Below the pieces are notes generated by a model, which made no database searches, was not told the origin of the DNA, and was given only the letters and a program-made list of their open reading frames with translations. From Cladopsammia gracilis (taxonomy: Eukaryota; Cnidaria; Anthozoa; Scleractinia; Dendrophylliidae), in the NCBI GenBank assembly GCA_022457155.1, contig JAJGOT010000317.1, positions 806,001 to 870,000 of the forward strand: a stretch of DNA of 64,000 nucleotides, in the 5' to 3' direction. Positions 53,511-64,000 of the stretch are shown here, piece after piece; position 1 is the first letter of the stretch, and every line of letters begins with the position of its first letter. Both the position numbers and the translations under genes were made by a program.

Positions 53511-53960
53511 CATCGCTAATACTCCTTTCATGAGGTCTTTCTGCTCCTTCGCTGATGAAAAATTGAGACAGAATTGTGGAATGCGTATGTTCAGGTTTTG
53601 TATTCGTGGTGTGACAAGAATTGAACCCAAAGACAGCACTTGAAGGACGTCCACAGGGAAGGCAACATACAAACAGTTTACGCTCCAAGTATAATCAGTT
53701 GTGACAGACACATTATTGGATCCAAAGATTTGTACTTTGACAAGAAGCGATGATGGCATCATGGCTGGATACAGGGCAGATTCAATGTTGAAACTGTTCT
53801 CCTCTGATGTTAGTGATTTATAAATGTCAGCATAGCTGTCGATACAGGATGTGAGCTCGGTACAATTCCTAACTACATCTGCTTGTGATTGTGGAATAAA
53901 ATCAATCAGCGCAACTTGGATAAAAAGAAGAGAGAATTTCTGAACAGCAGCGCGTAACAT
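53511..53960 (-). CDS. Gene 3, first coding exon: signal peptide and ectodomain
   Basis: Minus strand ATG at 53960, preceded by an in-frame TAA 12 nt upstream (TAAACTAAAGGGATG), 150 codons to donor ATG|GTAAGT. Residues 1-~27 look like a signal peptide (hydrophobic FSLLFIQVALIDFI, then PQSQA). The mature part has Cys at NCTELTSC, one in VNCLYV and one in QFCLNFS, and sequons NCT, NVS and NFS, as expected for a secreted or surface ectodomain. The family is not recognised. Joined with the next exons in phase 0 it gives a ~430-residue surface protein. Confidence 0.8.
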
Positions 53961-54236
53961 CCCTTTAGTTTATTAGTTATCAACTCAGCTTCCTGGTATT
54001 TTCTGTAAAAATTAAAAATAGACCATTGAACTTTCGCCCTTGGGGAAGGCGGTAAGTACTTATTAGATAGTTTGAAGGAAGCCTCGGTTTTTGACCATTT
54101 AATGTTTTTATAGGCCATATTTCAGACTTCTGAATACAGTCGAACCTTTTGTTAGCGGACCAGAACTGAAGAGTAACTTATGGGAGGTTAAAATGCAGTG
54201 CTTGTATGTGACTGGGATCATTACTTAGTAGTCTAT

Positions 54237-54395
54237 GAGTAGTCCCTCCTTTTTCCTCAGGGATAGTTGAGCGAGCGAAACGCGAGCGCGGGTGAAAATC
54301 ACCCCACGGAGAAAGGCGACACGCGTGGGGTGATTTTCACGCGCGCTCGCGTTTCGCTCGCTCTACTATCCCTGAGGAAAAAGGAGGGACTACTC
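54237..54395. mobile_element. 159-bp near-perfect palindrome
   Basis: GAGTAGTCCCTCCTTTTTCC and GGAAAAAGGAGGGACTACTC at the ends; arms ~73 bp pass through GAGCGAGCGAAACGCGAGCG and GTGAAAATCACCCCACG. The very short loop (GAGAAAGGCGACA) makes this an almost uninterrupted hairpin. It lies ~280 bp upstream of the gene 3 start exon. Confidence 0.95.
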
Positions 54396-54686
54396 GTGGT
54401 CTATTACTTAGCGTCTGTTTATGGCAGATGTCTGCCTTCGGGAGGCGTCAGTATTATAGCGAAGGTTCAACTGTAACAGATCATTTCAGTTTGTAATAAA
54501 GAAGCATGTTTAACAATCGAAAAACCCTCATGCACTTGATTTGCTTAACGATTTTATGTGAATCTGCTGTGTTGAGTTTTGCCGAGTATGTGGAAGAAAT
54601 TAAAAATGTAGCGGGTGGATTTGTAAAAATCGGTCAATGATAGAAATATTGAAGGCTTGCCTGTTCTCTTTAAAGTATCAAATCAC

Positions 54687-54857
54687 AGGGGCGGATCTAG
54701 GGGGAGGGTGCAGGGGGTGCGCCCCCCCCCCCCCCTTGAGATGGCCTGCGGTTTTCTAATACAACTGGTATTCTGCAACAGAAAAAAACTATGTGAAAAA
54801 AAAAAAAACATTCCTAAGTCGTGCACCCCCTCCTAAAAAAATCCTGGATCCGCCCCT
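54687..54857. mobile_element. hAT-type MITE, copy 2
   Basis: CAGGGGCGGATCTAGGGG to CCTGGATCCGCCCCTG with AATCA(CA)-like flanks. Shares GTGCAGGGGGTGCG, TTTTCTAATA and GTGCACCCCCTCCTAA with the copy at 50557. Confidence 0.88.
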
Positions 54858-56995
54858 GAATCACACAGTAAGACAAGAAGACTGTGCCACTGGCAGAGAC
54901 AATTTTGGAAGCGCAAAGCAGTGACAGAAAGTTTTATCGGATGTTACAGCTGGGGATGACAACCAAAGACCCCTTTCTCATTTGAAGAACAGACCAAAAA
55001 TGTTATCAAATTTACATAAATAATTAAATAAATCAAGGAATATTTTTAAATTTTCTTTAAAGCGAAATCAATGAAATCTAATTTTCTGATCTTTGACTTT
55101 ATTTCCTTGTGTACCCTCAATTTTACGACGTTTTAAGAAGTTTGTTTAGTCATACAAGAAATTCTAGAAAAAGTTTATCTTTCAGCAGGGTTCTTGGATG
55201 ATTAATATTCTAAAACGCAATATACGGAAATCAAATATTCGTTCCAATAAAGCAAGTAGAAATCGTCGTGGATATTTTTTTTAATATCGGCAACGGCTTT
55301 GGAATATGCGTTTCGTCGGAATAACAAAAGTAACGTTTACCTCTTCTATAATGGCTTTGTGCTACAGGCCGGCAGGTAGAAATAAATGTTTATGCATCAA
55401 AGAGAAGAAGTTATTGGGGGAGGGAGGGATAGGGGGGGAGGGGGTGGGGGTGTTTGTGGTGTGTTACAGAATGTTTACTAAGTTCATTGTGACAAAAATC
55501 GAATGCATTTGGGGAAATAATTTTAAATTGCCGACCACATACAGGCTTGGAGATGAAGTCCCAACGAGATCGAATTCTTCCATAAGAATTTTTTATTTTG
55601 TATGATTTGTTAGTCGATAGAGCTGTTTTGTCCCTTGAATCAATAATCCTAAAACTAAAAAAATTTCCTGCATGTTTGCTTGAGGAATGAACTGGTGCAT
55701 CATTTACTCCGCTGCTTTCTTTAATGCCGCTGAGTCGTGTTTTTATAGATTTAGTTTCTTAGAATGAATTACTAGATATTTAAGCAATCCGAAAGCTTCG
55801 GCCACACGGAAGTAGCTGCTACTCGAAATCTTTGGCTCTTTAAAACTGCTAATTCCGGAAGTAACGGCCTTATAGACGACAAATCCGAGTGGCATAACTG
55901 TATGCGAAATTTTATCGGATCTTCAATGGTCCGTCTATGAAATCTGTCTCTCTCGATGGTAGAAAGAACCAAGATATTCCTATTATATCACATGGTTTAA
56001 AACATGCAGTTGAATAATACTTACAGTTAACTGAAGTTCGAAAGCTCGTGGGGGTTTTTTCTTTGACAAATACAGCATAGAACAGATGCGCTGTAGTGTT
56101 TCGTGACCAAGACGAGATCGCGTGATTATTTTTGTTCATGGAACGCCCGCTAATTGCTATGGGTAAGGATGGGTAAGCCTTCCAAATATGGCAGACACGC
56201 AGCTTCGTCAGTGCATTTTTTCAATCACTTTGATTCTTTGATCCGAAGGTGTGTTTGGACTTGCTTCGTGGTAAATTTGTCGTCTTCTTACTCGCTGGTG
56301 ATGCCTTGATCAAAGTCAAGTCCAAGATGTAGGACGGTGCGGAAAGCTTCAGGTAAATTTGAATGAATCAATCGCAAATTCATTTATTTATAATAGGATT
56401 CAATACACATGAATCAAATTTTTAACAACCGCGTCTTAGATCCATCTTTAATGAATGCTTAGAAAAACTTATATTAAACGACCGTTTGTATAATAATCAC
56501 TACAATCGTAACAACCCTGTTTTCGTGAATATTAAGTAGATGTTAACATGCTATATCCAAGGTGTCGGCAGATTAGAGAACTAAACTATAAATTATGATT
56601 GTTTGACATCTTTGCTTCAAAGAAGCATGTGTCAGTAATTCCTAGCACATCAGAGCTGAACAAAAATGTCTGAAACGTGGCCAAGACTGTGGTAGCTACA
56701 ATATTGGACAAAACTCGCAACTCGCTCTGTCTGTCAGATAGCCTATCAATGTTGTCTTGCAAGATCTGACAATTTGTTTCGCTAATAATTCAAAAATCAA
56801 ACTAAATTGAAATCTTATCCAACAGCAGAAAAATGATCGTTTGATTGAGTTCAGCTGAAGAGTAGTTTTTGATCCCAAAATGTTTATAAAATTGTAGAGA
56901 GTTTAAAACTACAAATGGGGGCAAATTTGGAAGCGCAACAGCATTTGTTCAAGAGTTATAGGCGAATGAGTATTAGACATTTTTACTAAGAAATG
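54858..56995. other. Intergenic, no gene seen
   Basis: Frames at 55306-55605 (+), 55912-56139 (-) and others are short and domain-free. A G-rich tract (GGGAGGGAGGGATAGGGGGG) lies at ~55415, with some G-quadruplex potential on the plus strand. Otherwise featureless. Confidence 0.5.
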
Positions 56996-57365
56996 TACTG
57001 AGCGGCCATCTTGGTGTCCCACTTTGGAACACTGACCAACATGTGGCGGCCAAAACTTCAAAGCCTTAATAACACCAAAAATCTCGTCTGAAAATATTGT
57101 GTTCACTATAATTAAGTGCCATTAAATTGGCTTATAAACATCTATAATTCAAAAATAACTTTCAACTGGTTCAATTTTGTTTATTTCCATGGCTTATTTG
57201 AAATAGCATGATGGATTGCCTGACAATTTAAACCCTTTATAAATCAGAAGCAAAACATCATTAAGAACTGAAACTTTTTGTGAACGAATATAACACTGGT
57301 ATCCATATACCATGTTAGAAACAGCGTTGTAGGATGTATACTTTAGATTTTTTTAGTTTTTATGA
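56996..57365. repeat. ~370-bp interspersed repeat, copy 2 (inverted)
   Basis: Inverted relative of 22975-23345, recognisable by GCGGCCATCTTGGTGTCCCA, TTTATAAATCAGAAGCAAAAC, TAACACTGGTATCCATATACC (each in part) and AGTATACTTTAG-like ends. Non-coding. Confidence 0.7.
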
Positions 57366-59988
57366 CATGTGCAAATGCTCTATATCAAAGAACAATGCAT
57401 TTTGATTCAATAAAAACAAATACATGTAGTCATTGTTTACAGTAAAGAAAATGAAGTAGTTTTTATACTCATTGTTGATTAGAGAAGCAAATATTTTACA
57501 TGGAATGGTTCTCAGTTAATGTCATTTACGTTCCAGATTTATTAAACAAACATGGCAATTTCTGCAATCATTCACAATTCAAAACAAAATTTAACTTAGA
57601 CATACTCTTCCATGGCCTTATCAATGCCATTCCGTACCGTTGGTAAAAGCAACCTCGAATAGACTTCCACACTTTGCAATCTAAAAAAAAAATTTGTACC
57701 ACCAACTTCGCAAAGTAAAGTTTTGTGACCTGGCTTTACCAAAAAAAGACCATTTATGTCTTAACAAGCTACATTGTACCTTTTTTAATTACAAAAGAAG
57801 TTAAAGTCATACATTGTAATGCTTCAATACAAAAATTAATTATACGCAAGGTACTTTCTACTCAAATGAGCCTATTGTCTTAATGGTATATTTGAATTTA
57901 GTCACAGATGTTTGTCCTTTAAGTAAGATAGAGAAACAAACTTTCAATTGGTTACTTCTTTGCATCAAATTGTTCTAACTCTAGAATACATTTCAAGATT
58001 GGTGGTTTGAACACATAAAAGACTATTTTAATAAAATTAAAATATTCTCTGGCTATTTTGAAAAAAATATTGAAAAAAACTACACACCAATAGGTACTAA
58101 ACTACTAGTACTCCATTTTAATATCGAAATACCACATCTTCTGCACAAACACTGGCACCAAAATGAATGTTGCGTAACTTTAAAAAAAAATCCAGAAATG
58201 TTTAAAGAATTTTTACTGTAAGTTTTTGACCATTTCTTTTCTGAAGTGTTATTTTAATATTTTTGTAATAGTTCATTAATGTATCGTAATTACTTAAGTT
58301 AAATCTCAATAGAATGCCCATTATAGCATTGTACTGTAAAGCATTGCATCTTATAACTTTGTCTGTGTTTTAGATAATCATAAAAATGAAACATTTGCAG
58401 AGGTAATAACATCAAACACCTACATGTAGATACTAAAAAAAAATGTCACATCAAACACTAGTGTGTCATCAGGATTTCCAAGGTACCAAAGAGGGGGGGG
58501 GGGGGGGGTCCTTGGAGCCCTGATTTTTTTTCTATGGAGCCCTGGAGCCCCACGTTTTCGCTGTGTGGAGCCCTAAATATTTTTTCTTTGGAGCCCAGAA
58601 AGTTTTTCTGTGGAGCCCAGAGCCCAAATTGATTTCAGATTAAAACATTAGTTTTAGTATCGAGACCTACAACTGCCAGTCAACATATACTGTAGAAGCA
58701 CTCTGAGACCGATACAGTATAGATTTTTAGTTTTTTGTGTACACCAGCAGCTGGCTTTAAGCCAGCAGAGCCACAGGGTGTCCAGGCGTCCTGTGGATGC
58801 CCTCTTTGCAGGGGTTCTGACAGGGTGCGCGGGTGCAGGACCGCACAATTCGGTCAAACCCGCACAATTCCTAAAAATCCTCACAATCCCGCACAATACT
58901 GAAATATTTGCTTAAAATGTTAATTAAATCAGGTATTTCTATTGATTACCAAGATTTTGAGAAACGTTTAAGGCTATTTTCAGCCCATTTGCCTTCCAAA
59001 CAATCGAGAAATCCCTCGCTTTCCTCGAACAGCTCGAGTGGATCGATACTTGTATATAAAAACAACAAGGCGTTCTTTTCGCTGTCCTGGGAACTAGTCT
59101 TGCACTTTTTAGATGTCCTTTGAAATCCAGATATTACACTGTATGTCATTTTTCTTAGCAGCCTGTTGATATTTTTTCAAGTGCTTTCACTTCCTCTTTC
59201 AGTTTAATATGTTGGGGACCGAAGAAGAAACACTGAAGAAATGTACCGTCACACTGAAATGAATGTCACTCTGTCTGAATTATTTTCGCAAAGAACTGAT
59301 CAAGTTTGCGAATCGACAAACAAACTATTTAAGTACTGGAACTTCGGATTGATGGGAGAAAATTATTAAGAGGCAGTGTCTGTAAAAGCGGTCCACTGCA
59401 TTTCGGGTCGGAAAAAAGTTTTCCCTCAAACTTTGCCCAGTAAACTATCTTGGGTCATAAGTAAATGAAACGACTTTAGTTTTTGGAAATACGTTAAATT
59501 GTATTTTTTACGGCTCGTAACAGTCAAAGCGGCAAAAGGCCTAAATTTACGCTTGGCCAGAATCGAAAATTGCATAAATTGACGAGCTCGCTGCTCGGAA
59601 ACCACCAAACGCAGCAAGAAATTATTATCATTCCTAACTTTAGTGTTCCTTCAAAGGTGTGAAACGCAAGTTAATTTTGATATGGTTTAAATTGGAGATT
59701 CAATAAAATTAATGCATTAGCACCCACTTAATCGCTTTTTGAAAACATGCGAAAGTACCCTGTCTTCGCTGGCTTTTATTTCCCAAGTCCAGAATGAAAC
59801 GCTTAAAATTTCTATTGAATTCTGCTAAACAAATGTTAGTTAGCATAGAAATATAAAAATACTTTGCACTTTTTGTCTTCCTTTTCCACAGCGACATTAA
59901 ACTTTTCGTGCTTTTGCGAATATAAAACGCACATTATGCAAATTAGGTTGTTGGACAATTCAGAGTGCTTTAAATATAGGCGTTTTGT
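57366..59988. other. Intergenic, GGAGCCC cluster at 58480-58640
   Basis: No gene is supported. At 58490-58625 a poly-G tract is followed by eight or so GGAGCCC motifs ~20-25 bp apart. Between 58815 and 58900 GCACAAT recurs four times (CCGCACAATTCGG type). The frame at 58908-59123 overlaps an opposite frame and has no domain. The block ends in a run of AT-rich text. Confidence 0.45.
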
Positions 59989-60094
59989 GGCCTGGCGCAC
60001 GCTACTGGTGTACACGAGCGTAACACCGTGCTTATGCACTAATTCACGTTCTGTGAAAGGCGCGGATTTCACGCAAAAGCACACGAGAAAAAAA

Positions 60095-60205
60095 ACATAA
60101 AAGGCACAAGTTAGGCACAGACTAGGCACAGGTTTGGCACGTTTTACAGAATGCTTAGGCACAGTTTAGGCACAGCTTAGGCACAGTTTACGCACATTTA
60201 GGCAC
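60095..60205. repeat. TTAGGCAC array, left
   Basis: About nine copies of (T)TAGGCACA/GTTTGGCAC at 9-20 bp spacing, all in one orientation. Mirrors the array at 62755-62900, which has the same orientation. Confidence 0.85.
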
Positions 60206-61459
60206 GTTTTTCGGAAATGTTAATATTTACTCGTACGAAGGCAAGCCGTACGAAAATTCTCCGTAACTCGGAAATATGGTTATCAGCGAGAATCGAAAGT
60301 GACAAGTCAAAGCGATAATTCGGCTGACACGAGCAAGACAAACAAACGAGAATTGAGCGAGAATAGCAAGACATAATAATAATAATAAAACATGATAAAC
60401 GTGACCTTCCACGGGAAAACGTACACTAAACAGCCGTTCGGAAACTGCGTTAAAATGGTTTAGGAAAGCATTAGAAGCGTCGGAAAAACCGTTTGAATTT
60501 TCTTCCATGCCGTTTGAAGTGTTCATAAAAAAGCTTTCAAAACTTTTTTTCCACGCCGTTGACGCGTTGAAAGCGTTAGGAAAGTCGTTCAAATTATTCG
60601 TTCGGTCCACAGAGTTTAGACAGTTTAATACTTACAAAAGTCGTTTGAACACATTTAACCAGCAATTTTAAGGCTTACCTTCTCGGTCGTTTGATTTGAT
60701 TTTTCGTTCATTGTTTCGACAAAATATCGCCGACATTTCGATAGTACTTTCGCACCGTTCTCATGATAACTCGCACTCGAAAATTCACAAAGCAAATAAA
60801 AAAAAGAAGAAGCGAATTTGAAGAAATTTCGCTGAAACGAAACAAAACACCGGTGAACTTTCCTGCCGAAAATGCAAAGTGTTGCAGCGCCAGTTCGTTA
60901 AAACAAAGATTGTTTGGTAAACGCGCTGTGAACCACCCTGGATCCAGAGGTCCGTTCTCTGAATATCATGAGTGAAATTAACCGCATAAACGGTTAGAAG
61001 AAGCTCGCAGGACGGACCTCTGGTCACTCGAATATACAACCTCATTTCCAAGCGAGGATCTAGTTCAGAATCTGAACTAGGTCGCTGATTGGTTCTCCTA
61101 CTTGTTTCCAGACTCTACCGGGAGTTAACGATGCAACAGCAACTTCGATTGGCTGGACCGAAACAATTCGCAACGGGCGCGTGAAAAACCGGTTTCCCAA
61201 AGTGAAGCCACACAAACAACAATGGCGGACGTAGATAGAGATCGCGGCTTTTTGCGATCTTTAAGAAACGCTGTGGATTACTCTTTAGTATCCAAATTTT
61301 CAAAATATCAGAGAACTAATTTATTCAGCGCAAGGATGTCTTGAAAAGAGGTGTTGACAGGCCAGACACGACTTATTAATCCGTGTTATCGTGGAGCGTG
61401 ACCTTTAGAGTTTTGTTTGAACGAGCCGAGGAAAAATTTTATCTCTAGCACGGAGGCGT
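60206..61459. other. Interior of the 3.57 kb element, left half
   Basis: A minus-strand frame at 60227-60610 is Asn/Phe-rich with one hydrophobic stretch and no homology I recognise; composition suggests chance. A short inverted repeat CAGAGGTCCGTTCT / AGGACGGACCTCTG spans 60944-61023. GATCTAGTTCAGA/TCTGAACTAGGTC hairpin at 61059-61084. Confidence 0.4.
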
Positions 61460-61770
61460 GCTTTGGAGTTGCAGGTATTCTCGCTGAACGATTTCGCTGA
61501 CCACTGGTAGGTGACAGGAAGAGAAATAGGTGTACTGGATTAATTGCGTGCGGATATCAAGGATTCTTTGTTTGTTAAATCTCTCGCCTTTGAAAACGGT
61601 TGTATCCAGAAAGTTTACTTCTTTGTCTGAGATTAATGTTTGTTTGCAAGGACAATAAAATCTTCTATCTCCTTTTTCTCGACACTCTACAGTGAAAAAA
61701 TGTCATCGATGTATCTTTTTTGATTTAATATTTCTGTCTCGACCGCGTTTTAAACATGTCAGCTGTTAGA
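61460..61770 (-). pseudogene. Second Penelope-like element fragment
   Basis: Minus strand: KRYIDD-like text near 61710 (the RT YxDD region), LISDKEVNFLDTTV (61650-61610), and STYFSSCHLP-type residues near 61510, aligning with the connector of the Penelope remnant at 7000-7350. Strongly decayed with internal stops. Confidence 0.6.
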
Positions 61771-62033
61771 TTTAATGTAAACAAACAGACACGCTTTGGT
61801 CCCCAAGGTTTAAAACCGGTTTGGTGAGATATCCGATCCACAAATCGCATGGAAATGAGGTTGTGTACTCGAGTGCCCAGAGGTTTTTATTTTTTCTCGG
61901 CGCGTTGCGCCTCGTTGTCGCGGCTTCGCCGCTCAAATTCGCCTTTTTCACTAAAAAATAAAAACCTCTGGCACCCAGGGTAGCTGTGAACTAAAATATT
62001 TGAAGAAAACGTGATATAAATCTATCTATCTTT

Positions 62034-62803
62034 TAATTCGTGCCTAAGTTGTGCCTTAATTCGTGCCTAAATTGTGCCTTTGAACGGCGTTTTGTAAATA
62101 TTCCCGAGAAATATTATTTTCATCGCGCTTGTGTCACAGCGCTTTTTGGTCACTCATTTGTTATGTATTTATTAAAATACTATTACTGCTTCTGTTTTAA
62201 CAATTCAAAATTAGCGTTGTTTTCTGCTTTGTAATTATTGTTACTCAATTGCTGCATTGATTCATTTTGGAGACAGATCTTTTTGTCAATAAACACGCAA
62301 ATCTCTCGCTGAAATGTGATCCGCACAATTTTGACATCAGGTATGCAAATTTATTGCTGAATGAAAACACCAGACAGCTCTGACATATCCGATGAATAAA
62401 ATAACCCATTCCGTTTTATAAACCCAAATCGAATGATAAAACTCCAAAAAGTCAATTTGTTCGAACAACTTTTTGAATGTTTGGTAGTATTTATCCAAAG
62501 CCGATGACAAATGGTCAGAAACTACATCTGTACTACAAGTACTATTCTACATCTCCAAACGGCTGGGAAAGCGGCAAGTAAACACGATAACTGATTTCCC
62601 GCCGTCGCTTTCGCTTGGAGAAAAAATAATTCGTTGCATGAGAACAATCTTGCAATTAATCGTCATAACAATGTGTGACCAAAAAGCGCTGTGACACGAG
62701 TAAGATGAAAATAATATTTCCCGGGAATATTTACAAAACGCCGTTCAAAGGCACAACTTAGGCACGAATTAAGGCACAACTTAGGCACGAATTAAGGCAC
62801 AAC
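62034..62803. mobile_element. ~770-bp foldback within the larger element
   Basis: Left arm 62034-62151 (ATTCGTGCCTAAGTTGTGCC, GAACGGCGTTTTGTAAATAT, GTGTCACAGCGCTTTTTGG) is mirrored at 62675-62800. The arms begin and end in GTGCCTAA/TTAGGCAC motifs, the same motif as the subterminal arrays, so it may have arisen by inverted duplication of the array edge. Confidence 0.82.
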
Positions 62804-62900
62804 TTAGGCACAGTTTAGGCACTGCTTAGGCACAGCTTAGGCATGAAAAAAAAGCTAGTCATGCACACTTTATGCACAACTTGGGCACACTTTATGCACA
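62755..62900. repeat. TTAGGCAC array, right
   Basis: About ten TTAGGCAC/CTTAGGCACA units, some as AATTAAGGCACAACTTAGGC dimers, and TTTATGCACAACTTG variants at the right edge. Same orientation as the left array. Confidence 0.85.
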
Positions 62901-63556
62901 ACTTGTTCGTGCCAAGGCACACTGTAGAAACCGTAATTCGATCCTACGCACAACGAAACGTACTTTTGTGTAAAATAAACGCTGTCTAACCGTGAAAATT
63001 GGATTGTAGTTTGAATATGGATTTTCCAAATTGAAAATTGTTACCGCAGGAAATAAGCTGAAGTTATGAGCACTTCAAAAGTCTTTTTGTTTTTTAACAT
63101 AAGAAACGGAACTAAAACCAAATCGATTTTGAAAATTTTTGACCACTCTGTTTTTGTAGGTAGGTAATATTAGGTTACCTTGCTGCAAATTGCGATAAAT
63201 TTGTTATTTTTCGATCATTTAAAGTCATTCTTAAAATACATAATGCTCATTAGCTATTAACTTTAATTGCAAAAGAAAAAATGCCTACATTTCATCAAAG
63301 CGGAGAAATTATGAATTGTGCCAGGTTAGACTGTAAATGTTACGCGTAGTGTCCAAAATGGCCTCTTTTTTGGTGACTATTGTAAAATTTTCTCTTTTAT
63401 TCAACCCTATATGCAAAACTAAAATTGTTCACAGGGAAGACATTAATGAACTTTAGTTTTTTACCAAACCTCAACTTAATCTGAATTTTAATAATTTCAG
63501 AAGAGCTAAATTAAGTGTGAATTTTAGCAATGTACACCAGTAGCGTGCGCCAGGCC

Positions 63557-64000
63557 TTATATATATATATATATTTCACGATTTTTAGTCATAAATACAG
63601 TAGAGAACACACAAATAAACGTTTTGAACTGTTTAATGGCTATAACAAGCTAATTATTAAGTCCCGATCTTCGGTGAATATCAGGTGAATATTATGCAAA
63701 TTAGGTTGTCTTCAAAAGTTAGTCCGGTGACAAGAAACATTTCTAACTAAGTTTGTTTTTTTCTTCTTTTAAAAACACAGATATACTGTCGAAAAGCATT
63801 TTGTGATTTAGTTATTGAAACTTAACGATAAATCAGTTTAGCTTTTAACATGGGACGTTGTCAATGTACTTTGAAATCGACAATGCGTGACTTTTGTCAG
63901 TTCAATTTGCATGAATTTGGAATGTCACACCATGTAACAAATTTGATTACTACCATTATTCATTCTATTTGGCAACTGGCAAATGAAAAGTAACCATTTG
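63557..64000. other. Non-coding right edge
   Basis: Begins with (TA)n and ends in AT-rich text to the window edge. Apart from the 19-bp direct repeat at 63691 nothing is recognised. Confidence 0.5.

Larger units (their letters stand above)
59989..63556. mobile_element. ~3.57 kb TIR element with TTAGGCAC subterminal arrays
   Basis: TIR GGCCTGGCGCACGCTACTGG (plus TGTACA) at 59989-60014 is mirrored at 63531-63556. Inside both ends the motif TTAGGCACA or close variants repeats many times. A 19-bp direct repeat ATTATGCAAATTAGGTTGT lies outside, at 59933-59951 and 63691-63709. The interior holds a Penelope remnant and a foldback; no transposase is recognisable, so it is non-autonomous or dead. The right end abuts a (TA)n tract. 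Confidence 0.75.

Noticed and set aside
60227..60610. 127-codon minus-strand frame in the 3.57 kb element
   Set aside because: Low-complexity Asn/Phe-rich content with no transposase motif; probably chance.

Overview
This window looks like intron-rich, repeat-rich nuclear DNA from an invertebrate animal, most probably an anthozoan cnidarian such as a stony coral. The reasons are spliced genes with canonical GT..AG introns, a GTPase/Death-domain gene of a kind expanded in cnidarians, a Penelope-like retroelement, several non-LTR retrotransposons, and very many short inverted-repeat elements. No bacterial features (operons, CRISPR, rRNA) are visible. The species cannot be named from the sequence.

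Three host genes can be supported. (1) At 1031-3740 (+) lie the last two phase-matched exons of a gene whose product ends in one membrane segment and a short tail with three N-glycosylation sequons. (2) At 21706-41526 (+) is the main gene: a GT-B/GT4-like glycosyltransferase exon, then, after a 9.3 kb intron, a large Roc-COR GTPase exon with a Cys-rich tail, then four small exons ending in a Death domain. All splice phases agree, giving a predicted protein of about 1,347 residues. (3) At 53960-51253 (-) is a three-exon gene for a protein with a signal peptide, a ~140-residue ectodomain and about seven membrane segments. Its second intron coincides with a terminal-inverted-repeat (TIR) element.

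Layout: 1-4.3 kb, end of gene 1 plus hairpin elements and a minisatellite. 4.4-17.7 kb, a graveyard of retroelements (L1-like fragment, two LINEs, a Penelope-like element) broken by DNA transposons whose TIRs and target-site duplications (TSDs) can be read directly: a 2.8 kb element with a 6-bp TSD, a 441-bp element with a 6-bp TSD, a hAT remnant with an 8-bp TSD, and TTAA-flanked foldbacks. 17.7-21.7 kb, non-coding sequence upstream of gene 2. 21.7-41.5 kb, gene 2, with repeats filling its introns. 41.5-51.2 kb, intergenic sequence with repeats, including a near-perfect palindrome carrying hammerhead-ribozyme-like cores. 51.2-54 kb, gene 3. 54-64 kb, non-coding sequence and a ~3.6 kb TIR element with arrays of a TTAGGCAC motif.

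Only genes 2 and 3 suggest function. Gene 2 fits intracellular innate-immune or cell-death signalling (GTPase switch plus Death adaptor plus possible sugar/nucleotide-binding domain). Gene 3 would be a cell-surface receptor-like protein of unknown family. Nearly everything else open to translation is retroelement remnant or chance.
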